NCBI RefSeq assembly: GCF_003544855.1
Contig: NZ_CP032101.1
Span: 1,736,001-1,800,000, forward strand
DNA: 64,000 bases
Reading direction: 5' to 3'
Source: Malaciobacter marinus
GTDB taxonomy: Bacteria; Campylobacterota; Campylobacteria; Campylobacterales; Arcobacteraceae
Under the pieces are notes generated by a model. The model did no database searches, was not told the origin of the DNA, and was given only the letters and a program-made list of their open reading frames with translations. This document shows positions 46,382-54,563 of this stretch, piece after piece. Within the stretch, counting starts at the first letter, position 1. Each line of letters begins with the position of its first letter. Made by a program: the position numbers and the translations under genes.

Positions 46382-46785
46382 ATATACTCCTTTTAAATTT
46401 TATTTGGGTTCACTAGCAAATAATATTAAAATAATACAATAATTAACTTATTTAATAGTTATTTGTTTAAAGTATTAAAACATTATAAGAAACAAAGGTT
46501 ACATAACAGTAATATATCAAAAAAATTTTCTTTTTTTTATAATATTAATAAAAAATTTTAAGTATTTAATAAGAATGTAACCATTTTGAATAGTTTGATT
46601 TGTTATAATGCTTATAAAATGTTAAATTATGTATTTATTATGTTTAAAAATGCCTATAAATTTAATCATAAATTAAATTTTTTTGCTAATGCCTAAGGCT
46701 TAATGCATTTGCCTTCAATAACAGCTATAATTTTACATAAAAAATTTGATTTTTAAAAGAGAAATTTAAATTTTGAAAGTGAGTC
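46382..46785. other. Divergent control region aceE / lplA (404 bases)
   Basis: No gene is seen. Both operons must have their promoters here. The region is AT-rich and has a small palindrome GCCTAAGGC at 46691-46699, near the lplA side, which might be a regulator site. No PdhR-type operator could be named with confidence. Confidence 0.45.
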
Positions 46786-47505
46786 ATGAAGAAAAATAAA
46801 ATTTTTAGATTAATTCTTTCTACTAATGAAAATGCAAAAATTAACATGGGAATAGATAAAGTCCTAGTAAATTCATTTGAAAATGATAATCTACCGATAT
46901 TACGTCTTTATACATGGCAAAAATCTTTTACAGTTGGATTATCTCAAAAATGTGAAGATTATCCTACTTATATAAAAGAGTATAAAAACAACTGTGCAAA
47001 GAGAATTACAGGTGGTGGAGTACTTTTTCATGGACATGACTTATCATATAGTTTAGTCCTGCCAAGTAGTGATTTTCAAGACTTGAGTGTAAAACAAAGT
47101 TATGAAAAAATTTGTCAGTTTTTATTGCTATTTTATAAAAACTTAGGTTTAAATAGCTGTTTTGCAAAAGACTCACCACATGTTACACTAAGTAAAAGTG
47201 AGTTTTGTCAAGTTGGATTTGAAGCTTATGATATTTTAGTAAATGAAACTAAAATAGGTGGAAATGCTCAAAAAAGAACAAAAAGAGTAATTTTCCAACA
47301 TGGTTCAATTCCAATAAAAGGTGTAAATAATGATAAGAAGATTGGTTCAACATTAGAAGATTTTAATATAAATCTTAGTTTTGAAGAAGCCATAGAAAAA
47401 GTAATCAAGGCCTTTGAAAAAAGTTTTGAAGCAACATTGAAAGAATCTTCTTTAACAAGTAAAGAGAATGACAAACTAGTAAAACTATTAGAGGAAAATA
47501 AATGA
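46786..47505 (+). CDS. lplA: Lipoate-protein ligase family protein
   Basis: 239 residues with the lipoyl/biotinyl-ligase core motif KRITGGGVLFHGHDLSYSLV (RRxTGGGxxxH) and KIGGNAQKRTKRVIFQHGS with the catalytic lysine. It attaches lipoate or octanoate to the E2 domains. It lacks the extra C-terminal domain of E. coli LplA, so LipM/LipL-type octanoyl transfer is also possible. The end overlaps lipA by four bases, so the two are coupled. It is placed opposite the pyruvate dehydrogenase genes it serves. Confidence 0.85.
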   Translation: MKKNKIFRLILSTNENAKINMGIDKVLVNSFENDNLPILRLYTWQKSFTVGLSQKCEDYPTYIKEYKNNCAKRITGGGVLFHGHDLSYSLVLPSSDFQDLSVKQSYEKICQFLLLFYKNLGLNSCFAKDSPHVTLSKSEFCQVGFEAYDILVNETKIGGNAQKRTKRVIFQHGSIPIKGVNNDKKIGSTLEDFNINLSFEEAIEKVIKAFEKSFEATLKESSLTSKENDKLVKLLEENK

Positions 47506-48383
47506 CAGTAGCAAAAAAAGTAAATTTTAAAAAACCAGATTGGCTTAGAAAAAAACTAGTTCCAACAGCTCAAAAAGAGATGGAAGCACTGTTAGGGAAA
47601 CATGGACTTCATACAATCTGCCAAGAAGCAAAATGTCCAAATATTAGTGAATGTTATGCTAAAAAGAATGCTACATTTTTAATATTGGGGAATATCTGTA
47701 CAAGAAGATGTACATACTGTAATGTACACACAGGAAAACCAACAGAAGTTGATATAGCAGAAGTTGATGGAGTTACAGAATCTGTACTTAAATTAGGACT
47801 TAAGTTTGTTGTTATTACAAGTCCAGCAAGAGATGATTTAAAAGATGGTGGAGCACAACAGTTTTATAGAGTTACTAAAAATATTTTAGAGAAATCTCCA
47901 GGTACACAAGTTGAGATATTAATACCTGATTTTCAAGCAAAAGAGGACTCTTTAAAAACTGTTGTTGATAGTGGTGCTGTTATAATTGGACACAATGTAG
48001 AAACAGTACCCTCACTTTATCGTGTAAGAAAAAATGCTTCTTACAAAAGAAGTTTACAAGTTTTAAAAAGATTAAAAGAGTTAGGTGGCGATAAAATCAA
48101 AACAAAAAGTGCTTTGATGGTAGGACTTGGAGAAACAGAAGAAGAGATGGTTCAAGTGTTTAAAGACTTACTTGAAGTTGGATGCAAATTTTTAAGTATT
48201 GGACAATATTTAGCTCCATCAGGAGATTATGAAACAGTAAAAGAGTTTGTAAAACCAGAACAGTTTGAAAGATATAAACAAATTGCTTTAGATCTTGGTT
48301 TTGATTTTGTACATAGTACTCCATATGCTAGAAGTTCTTACTTAGCGCATGAATACTTATCAAACGAAAAAAATACTATATAA
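47502..48383 (+). CDS. lipA: Lipoyl synthase
   Basis: 293 residues. The auxiliary cluster cysteines are in CQEAKCPNISEC and the radical-SAM cluster in CTRRCTYC, exactly as in LipA. It inserts two sulfurs into protein-bound octanoate. With the adjacent ligase it can supply the lipoyl cofactor for AceF. Translationally coupled to the preceding gene by an ATGA overlap. Confidence 0.96.
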   Translation: MTVAKKVNFKKPDWLRKKLVPTAQKEMEALLGKHGLHTICQEAKCPNISECYAKKNATFLILGNICTRRCTYCNVHTGKPTEVDIAEVDGVTESVLKLGLKFVVITSPARDDLKDGGAQQFYRVTKNILEKSPGTQVEILIPDFQAKEDSLKTVVDSGAVIIGHNVETVPSLYRVRKNASYKRSLQVLKRLKELGGDKIKTKSALMVGLGETEEEMVQVFKDLLEVGCKFLSIGQYLAPSGDYETVKEFVKPEQFERYKQIALDLGFDFVHSTPYARSSYLAHEYLSNEKNTI

Positions 48384-48398
48384 AAGAAAGGATAAAAC

Positions 48399-49343
48399 TT
48401 GAATAATAAAAAAGTTGGAATCATTGGCGTAGGAAATGTAGGAGCTACTTTAGCTTTTAACTTGGCTTCAAAGAGTCTTTGTAATGAAATAGTTCTTAAA
48501 GATTTAAGAGAAAATATTGTTGAGGCAATGGCCTTAGATATTTCACAATCTGCAAATGCAGCTAATTCAAAAACAAAAGTAGGTTTTGCACATAATAATG
48601 AAAACTTTGCAAATTGTGATGTGATTGTTATTACTGCTGGAATACCAAGAAAACCAGGAATGAGTAGAGATGATTTACTTCTAACAAATGCAAAAATCAT
48701 GACATCAGTAATAAATGATATAAATGAACAAAATCCAAATGCTATTTATATTATTGTATCAAATCCACTTGATGCGATGGTTTATACAGCACTTAAAGCA
48801 TCTAAACTTGACAAAAATAAAGTTCTAGGAATGGCAGGGATTTTAGATAGTGCTAGAATGAGTCACTTTATTTTTGAAGAGTTAGGATATGGAGAAGGTG
48901 AGATTGATGCTTCAGTAATGGGTGGACATGGTGATGATATGGTTCCATTAGCAAACTACTCAACAGTTGAGGGAAAACCACTAGATAAAATTTTAAATGA
49001 AGAACAAATTGAAAAAATAATCAATAAAACTAGACATGGTGGTGCTCAAATAGTAAAACTACTTGAAACTGGCTCTGCATATTATGCACCTGCATACTCA
49101 GCATCACTTATGGTAGAAGCAATCTTATCTAATAATAAAAAAGTATATCCTTGTGCAGTTATGCTAGAGGGTGAATATGGATATGAAGATATCGTTGCTG
49201 GTGTTCCTGTAAGACTGGGTAAAAATGGAGTTGAAGAAGTAATTGAGTTAAAACTTGATGAAAAACAAACAGCTGAATTTGCAAAATCTATTGACTCTGT
49301 AAAAGAGCTTGTTGATACACTTGATACTAAATTTTTCGTATAA
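48399..49343 (+). CDS. mdh: Malate dehydrogenase (LDH-like type)
   Basis: 314 residues: NAD motif IGVGNVGATLAFNLA, substrate-loop GIPRKPGMSRDDLL with the malate-type arginines, and catalytic MGGHGDDMVP with the active-site His. The start is TTG at 48399, supported by GAAAGGAT six to seven bases upstream; no better ATG exists near it. It lies 15 bases after lipA and shares its transcript. It oxidises malate to oxaloacetate in the TCA cycle. Confidence 0.93.
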   Translation: MNNKKVGIIGVGNVGATLAFNLASKSLCNEIVLKDLRENIVEAMALDISQSANAANSKTKVGFAHNNENFANCDVIVITAGIPRKPGMSRDDLLLTNAKIMTSVINDINEQNPNAIYIIVSNPLDAMVYTALKASKLDKNKVLGMAGILDSARMSHFIFEELGYGEGEIDASVMGGHGDDMVPLANYSTVEGKPLDKILNEEQIEKIINKTRHGGAQIVKLLETGSAYYAPAYSASLMVEAILSNNKKVYPCAVMLEGEYGYEDIVAGVPVRLGKNGVEEVIELKLDEKQTAEFAKSIDSVKELVDTLDTKFFV

Positions 49344-49346
49344 TTC

Positions 49347-49377
49347 TTAAAAGTTACACTTTTTGTGTAGCTTTTAA
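49347..49377 (+). terminator. Terminator of the lplA-lipA-mdh operon
   Basis: TTAAAAGTTACAC (49347-49359), loop of five T, GTGTAGCTTTTAA (49365-49377): thirteen pairs including one G-U. It follows the mdh stop by three bases. Confidence 0.75.
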
Positions 49378-49589
49378 ACTCACTTTTATAAAAATTATTT
49401 TTTTATATACTAAAATAAATTATATAATTACTTCAACTACATAAACCTATATTACTTACATAAAAGCATTTTTCTTTAATATTTTTTTGAAATTATTTGA
49501 AAATAAATAATAAATTTATGATAATAAAAAAAGAAGTGTCGTAAGTGTCATTTTTATAAGAAAATTTAGATAAAATTTTTAATTGAATT

Positions 49590-50171
49590 CTAGGTATTAA
49601 GATTTTTTATTAAATTATTTAATCTATTTGCACTATTTTCTATGGCATCAAGATTTAATTTTACATCATCATCTGTTAGTTTTAAATTTAATTCATCTTT
49701 TAATCTAAATGCGCTAACTGAAGTCATAATAGTAAATAATGGGATTTTTAACTTTTCTATATCATTAGTAATTTCTTTTTTAAAAGAGAAATAGTTTTCT
49801 GCATATAATGTAGTGCTAGTATTGTGGATTATTGAGAAGTAATATGTTTTTTCACTTTTGACATCTTTATAAATACAGTTTTGTATCATACAACTTAACA
49901 AGGTGCCATCTTTTTTTATATAGGTATAGTATTTTTTAGAATTATTTATATGTTCTAAATCTTGTATTTTTTTATTAAATAAAGCATAGGTATTAATATT
50001 ATAATTTAATTCCCATATTTTTTTATTATTTACAATATTACTTTTTTCATAACCTAATAAATCACAGAAAGTAGAATTTACATATAAAATATCGCCCTTT
50101 TCATTTGTAACAATAAATCCATTTTGAAAATTATCAATTATTTCAAAAAATAATTTATTAATATCGCCCAT
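49590..50171 (-). CDS. PAS-domain protein with kinase-like helical tail
   Basis: 193 residues from the ATG at 50171 (MGDINKLFFEI), chosen because AGGAG is five bases upstream; an earlier start at 50189 would bury that site. Residues ~8-120 form a PAS domain (GFIVTNEKGDILYVNSTFCDLLGY is its typical core). The last ~60 residues look like the dimerisation helices of a histidine kinase, but the phosphoaccepting histidine and the ATPase domain are missing. Divergent from the XRE regulator and sharing operators with it. Confidence 0.75.
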   Translation of the reverse strand: MGDINKLFFEIIDNFQNGFIVTNEKGDILYVNSTFCDLLGYEKSNIVNNKKIWELNYNINTYALFNKKIQDLEHINNSKKYYTYIKKDGTLLSCMIQNCIYKDVKSEKTYYFSIIHNTSTTLYAENYFSFKKEITNDIEKLKIPLFTIMTSVSAFRLKDELNLKLTDDDVKLNLDAIENSANRLNNLIKNLNT

Positions 50172-50209
50172 TTTTACTCCTGAATTCAATTATTATTCAA
50201 TAATATCAA

Positions 50210-50252
50210 ATATTACCATAGGGTATTATTAAATATTACCTATAAGTAATAT
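50210..50252. promoter_or_regulatory. Double operator between PAS and XRE genes
   Basis: Two inverted repeats of the same geometry: ATATTAC-N6-GTATTAT (50210-50229) and ATATTAC-N6-GTAATAT (50233-50252), their left arms 23 bases apart. They fill the 90-base divergent spacer, as expected for an XRE regulator controlling both genes. Function inferred from symmetry and place. Confidence 0.6.
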
Positions 50253-50279
50253 CATTCTAGTGAAACTATAAGGAGAATA

Positions 50280-50534
50280 ATGTTGTTGTCAGAAATAACT
50301 GAAGAAGATTCAGTGAAATTTCATCAAAATATTTCAAAAAATGTAAGAAAAATAAGAAGAGAAAAAAAATTAACACAATTAGATGTGAGTATAGCATTGG
50401 GGTTTTCTAATCCATCATTTATTACAAATGCAGAATCAAATACATCAAATAAAAAATTTAACTTAAATCAATTGCATAAATTATCAATAATATTTGATAT
50501 ACCTATATGCGAATTTTTCAAAGTAAACGAATAA
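50280..50534 (+). CDS. XRE-family helix-turn-helix regulator
   Basis: 84 residues. The helix-turn-helix is NVRKIRREKKLTQLDVSIAL followed by FSNPSFITNAES, the Cro/C1 pattern; the remainder (LHKLSIIFDIPICEFF) completes the five-helix fold. Protein length leaves no sensor domain, so regulation may come from the divergent PAS protein. AAGGAG is six bases before the ATG. It probably represses itself through the double operator upstream. Confidence 0.88.
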   Translation: MLLSEITEEDSVKFHQNISKNVRKIRREKKLTQLDVSIALGFSNPSFITNAESNTSNKKFNLNQLHKLSIIFDIPICEFFKVNE

Positions 50535-50742
50535 GTATAATTGTAAAATCCAACTAAAATTCTATCCTAAAGGACATAGTATTATTAAGCATAATATGAC
50601 TGTTTTTTAGATATCATCCCAACTACTTAAATTAATAATTTTATCTATAAAAATAGAGTTTTGATAGTTCAATTTATAGATCAACAAAGATATAATATTT
50701 TATAAATTTTAAAAGTGCATTTTAAAGAAAGAAGAAGAATAA

Positions 50743-52701
50743 ATGGCATTAATAGACTTACAAAACATAACTAAACAATACGATACAAAAGTAATATTAA
50801 AAGATGTAAACTTTACTTTAACACCTGGACAAAGAATTGCGGTAATTGGTCAAAATGGTCAAGGCAAGTCAACTTTACTAAAAGTTATTATGGGTGAGGT
50901 TGAAGTAGATTCTGGTGAAAAATCAATTGATAAATCTATAAAAATAGAGATGTTAGCTCAACAACCAAAGTTTGAACCAGAGCTTACAGTAAGAGAAGCA
51001 ATTGAGCAACAACTAACAGAAATAAACACAGCAAAAAAAAGATATGAAGAAGTTGCACAAGAACTTGCAATTGATTATGAAAACAATGATTTGTTACAAG
51101 AGCAAAGTAAACTAGCTACTTATATAGATTTTCACAATGCTTGGGATTTGGACAATATGATTGAAAGAGTCTTAAAAGAGTTTCAATTAAAAGAGTTTGA
51201 ATTTAAAGATGTAAATCTTTTAAGTGGAGGAGAACAAAGAAGAGTTAGCCTTGCAACCTTATTACTTAAAAAACCTGATATTTTACTTTTAGATGAACCT
51301 ACAAACCATCTTGATGTTTATATGGTAGAGTTTTTAGAATCACTTCTAATGAAGAATAACTTTACTTTACTATTTATCTCTCATGATAGATATTTTATTG
51401 ATAATATTGCTACAAATATTGTTGAAATAGAAAATGGAAACCTAAGAAAATTCAATGGTGGATATAGTGATTATTTAGGTCAAAAAGAAGAGTTATTATC
51501 AAACATGCAAAAAGAGCATGAAAATTTAATAAGACTTGTAAAAAGAGAAGCCCATTGGATGCAAAGAGGCGTTACAGCTAGAAGAAAAAGAAATGAAAGA
51601 AGAAAATCAGAATATTTTGATTTGAAGAAAAAGGCAAAATCAAACCCTGCACAAATAAAAAAGATGTCTTTAGAACTTCAAAGAGAACAAAAAGCGTTTA
51701 ATGCACCTGAGGGACAAAATAAAAATAAAAGAAAAATGCTTTTTGAACTTGATAAGATAAAAAAATCTTTAGGGAATAAACTTCTTATCAAAAACTTCAC
51801 TACAAGAATTTTACAAAAAGATGTTATTGCAATAGTTGGTCCAAATGGAACTGGAAAATCAACAATGCTAAAACTATTTACACAAAAACTACAAATTGAT
51901 GAAGGTAGATTTAAAAAGGGTGATTTTACTATTGGATATTTTGACCAACACAGAGAAATGCTTGATGATTCAAAAACAATTATGGATATTTTTTGTCCAA
52001 ATGGTGGAGATAGAGTTGTTTTAGATGATGGAAGAAATATGCATGTATTTGGATACTTGAAAAACTTTTTATTTCCAAGAGAGTATCTTGATAAAAAAAT
52101 TGGATTATTAAGTGGTGGAGAAAAAAATAGAGTTGCTTTAGCACTTTTATTTACAAAAAATTATGATTGTTTGATACTTGATGAGCCTACAAATGATTTG
52201 GATATTCCAACAATAAATATCTTAGAAGAGTATTTACAAAATTTTCAAGGTGCGCTTATATTTGTAAGTCATGATAGATATTTTGTAGATAAAATTGCAA
52301 CAAAACTATTTGTATTTAGAGGAATTGAAGGACTAGTTGAAGAGAGTTATCAACCATATACAGAGTATCTTGAAGTAGAAAAAGAGATAAAAGACTTAGA
52401 AGATTATGAAAAAGAGCTTCAAAAAACAAGTCAAAATGAAGAAAAAAAGAGATCTCAACCAAAAAAGCAAAATAAACTAAGCTACAAAGATCAAGTCGAA
52501 TATGACAAACTGCCAGATGAGATAGAAGAGTTAGAAAATAAAATTGAAGAGATAAATAACTGCCTTGCAAATCCAAAATGTTATGAACAAAAAGGTATTG
52601 TCATAGTATCACAAGAATTAGAAGAAGTAAAAAGTGTCTATGAAACAAAAGTAGAAAGATTTTTAGAGCTTGAAGAACTAATAGAAAGCTTTAATTCATA
52701 A
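50743..52701 (+). CDS. ABC-F family ATPase (Uup type)
   Basis: 652 residues with two ATPase domains: Walker A GQNGQGKST and GPNGTGKST, signatures LLSGGEQRRVSLA and LLSGGEKNRVALA, each followed by LLLDEPTNHLD/LILDEPTNDLD. The C-terminal coiled coil (~540-650) is the Uup-type extension. ABC-F proteins act on ribosomes; no membrane part exists. It is followed at 33 bases by a YqeY gene. Confidence 0.92.
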   Translation: MALIDLQNITKQYDTKVILKDVNFTLTPGQRIAVIGQNGQGKSTLLKVIMGEVEVDSGEKSIDKSIKIEMLAQQPKFEPELTVREAIEQQLTEINTAKKRYEEVAQELAIDYENNDLLQEQSKLATYIDFHNAWDLDNMIERVLKEFQLKEFEFKDVNLLSGGEQRRVSLATLLLKKPDILLLDEPTNHLDVYMVEFLESLLMKNNFTLLFISHDRYFIDNIATNIVEIENGNLRKFNGGYSDYLGQKEELLSNMQKEHENLIRLVKREAHWMQRGVTARRKRNERRKSEYFDLKKKAKSNPAQIKKMSLELQREQKAFNAPEGQNKNKRKMLFELDKIKKSLGNKLLIKNFTTRILQKDVIAIVGPNGTGKSTMLKLFTQKLQIDEGRFKKGDFTIGYFDQHREMLDDSKTIMDIFCPNGGDRVVLDDGRNMHVFGYLKNFLFPREYLDKKIGLLSGGEKNRVALALLFTKNYDCLILDEPTNDLDIPTINILEEYLQNFQGALIFVSHDRYFVDKIATKLFVFRGIEGLVEESYQPYTEYLEVEKEIKDLEDYEKELQKTSQNEEKKRSQPKKQNKLSYKDQVEYDKLPDEIEELENKIEEINNCLANPKCYEQKGIVIVSQELEEVKSVYETKVERFLELEELIESFNS

Positions 52702-52733
52702 AAAGATATAATAAATAAAAAACAAGGATATTC

Positions 52734-53177
52734 ATGAGTTTAAAAGAACAATTAAAAACTGATTTAAAAGATGCAATGAGAGCAAAAGAGTTAGTAAAAA
52801 GAGACTCAATAAGAGCAATAAATACAATGATTAAACAAATTGAAGTTGATGAAAGAAAAGAATTAAATGATGAAGATATTTTAAAACTTATTCAAAAAGG
52901 TATTAAACAAAGACAAGAAGCTATTATTCAATACAAAGATGCACAAAGAGATGAGCTTGTAGAAAAAGAACAAGAACAAATTGATATATTTAAACAATAC
53001 TTACCAAAACAATTAGATGATGCAGAATTAGAAGCTAGAATCAAAGACATAATAGCAGAAGTAAAAGCAGAAAGTATCAAAGATATGGGTAAAGTTATGG
53101 GGACAGCAACAAAGAAATTTGCAGGAGTTGCAGATGGAAAAAGAATCAATGAAATAGTAAAAAAACTTTTATCATAA
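52734..53177 (+). CDS. GatB/YqeY-domain protein
   Basis: 147 residues matching YqeY along the whole length: LKEQLKTDLKDAMRAKE at the N-terminus, IKQRQEAIIQYKDAQRDELV, and KDMGKVMGTATKKFAG. The YqeY fold resembles the tRNA-binding tail of GatB; in free-standing form its role is unclear. AAGGAT lies before the ATG. Followed twelve bases later by the diguanylate cyclase gene. Confidence 0.92.
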   Translation: MSLKEQLKTDLKDAMRAKELVKRDSIRAINTMIKQIEVDERKELNDEDILKLIQKGIKQRQEAIIQYKDAQRDELVEKEQEQIDIFKQYLPKQLDDAELEARIKDIIAEVKAESIKDMGKVMGTATKKFAGVADGKRINEIVKKLLS

Positions 53178-53189
53178 AAGGATTATATT

Positions 53190-54449
53190 ATGGGAAATGA
53201 TATCAAAGAAGTAGCAAAAAAAACTATTAAAAATCTATTTATAAAAAATATTGAACCAACTCCAAATGAGTATCATAAAGAGTTTTGTATAATTGCTAAA
53301 GAGTATAAATTAAATGCGAAAGAATGCACTCAATTTAAAGAATTAGTAAGTAGATTAAATAATGAAGAACAAGAAGAGATAAAAAGTAAAAATATAACTA
53401 CTTTTGAAGATATGATTCCCATACTTTTAAATAGAGTTGCTACAAAAAACTTAAAAACTTTGACATCACTTTTTAAAGAATCTATGACACCATCTATTTC
53501 AATTGGTTTAGATGATAAGATAACAAAATTTTCTGTTAAAATAGGAAATTCTCCAGCACTACTTTTTGAAGAAGAGATTCAAAAAGAGATGCAAAGCTTC
53601 ATCACAAATAGATTTGAAGCTGATAAAAAAGTAGTTCAAGAAAAAACAGCAGAAATTGCAAAGCTTGTAACACTTATGGGTAAGCACTTAAATGAAGCTA
53701 TTTCAAGTAGTGGAGATAGTGGTGTTGAAGTATCAAATATAAAAGATGAAATTCAAGCTATAAATCTTACAGATAATGGAATAAAAGAATTAACAACACT
53801 ACAAAGTAAACTTATAAATGCAGCAATGTCAATAGAAAATGAGATGACAAATGTAGGGGAAAAATTATCTTCTGGAAAAGATAAAGTTCAAGAGCTTGAA
53901 GATAAAGTAAAAACACTTGAAGAACAACTTTCTAAAACAAAAGAAGAGAATTTAAAAGATCATTTAACAGGCTTACTTACTAGAAAAGCATATGAATATG
54001 AAGCTAAAAAAACAGAAGAAAATTATAAAAGAAATGATACACAGTATGCAATAGTATTTTTTGACATTGACCACTTTAAAGCAATCAATGACAAATATGG
54101 TCACGCAGGTGGTGACATGATACTATCTACTTTTGGAAAAATCTTAAGTAAATATACAAGAGATATGGATATTGTAGGAAGATATGGAGGAGAAGAGTTT
54201 ATTGCTATAATTCATTTTAATCTTAAAAGAGAACTTCTAAAATATCTAAAAAGAATCAAAAGTATAGTTACACAAAATAATTTTATCTATGAAAAGAAAA
54301 AGATAAAAATCACTTTTTCAGCTGGGGTTACTATTAGAAATGACCATGAGTCATATGATAGTGCAATACAAAAAGCAGATATGCTTTTATATAAAGCAAA
54401 AGAAGAAGGTAGAAATAAAATTATACTTGAAGATAATACAGTCATATAA
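53190..54449 (+). CDS. Diguanylate cyclase (GGDEF)
   Basis: 419 residues. The N-terminal ~250 residues are helical with a coiled coil (EDKVKTLEEQLSKTKEENL) and no recognised sensor or membrane segment. The GGDEF domain (~260-415) has FFDIDHFKAIND, RYGGEEF (~333) and an inhibitory site RDMD at the correct place, so it should make c-di-GMP with product inhibition. AAAAGGA precedes the ATG. Same strand as the YqeY and HD-GYP genes. Confidence 0.92.
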   Translation: MGNDIKEVAKKTIKNLFIKNIEPTPNEYHKEFCIIAKEYKLNAKECTQFKELVSRLNNEEQEEIKSKNITTFEDMIPILLNRVATKNLKTLTSLFKESMTPSISIGLDDKITKFSVKIGNSPALLFEEEIQKEMQSFITNRFEADKKVVQEKTAEIAKLVTLMGKHLNEAISSSGDSGVEVSNIKDEIQAINLTDNGIKELTTLQSKLINAAMSIENEMTNVGEKLSSGKDKVQELEDKVKTLEEQLSKTKEENLKDHLTGLLTRKAYEYEAKKTEENYKRNDTQYAIVFFDIDHFKAINDKYGHAGGDMILSTFGKILSKYTRDMDIVGRYGGEEFIAIIHFNLKRELLKYLKRIKSIVTQNNFIYEKKKIKITFSAGVTIRNDHESYDSAIQKADMLLYKAKEEGRNKIILEDNTVI

Positions 54450-54563
54450 AGTAAGATTAATTCTTATTTTTTAAATTTTATAATTTAGAAATAATTTTAT
54501 AGTTTTATATACTTTTATTGTTTATATTATGTTAAAATAGTGTAAATAATAAAAGAAGCTATT

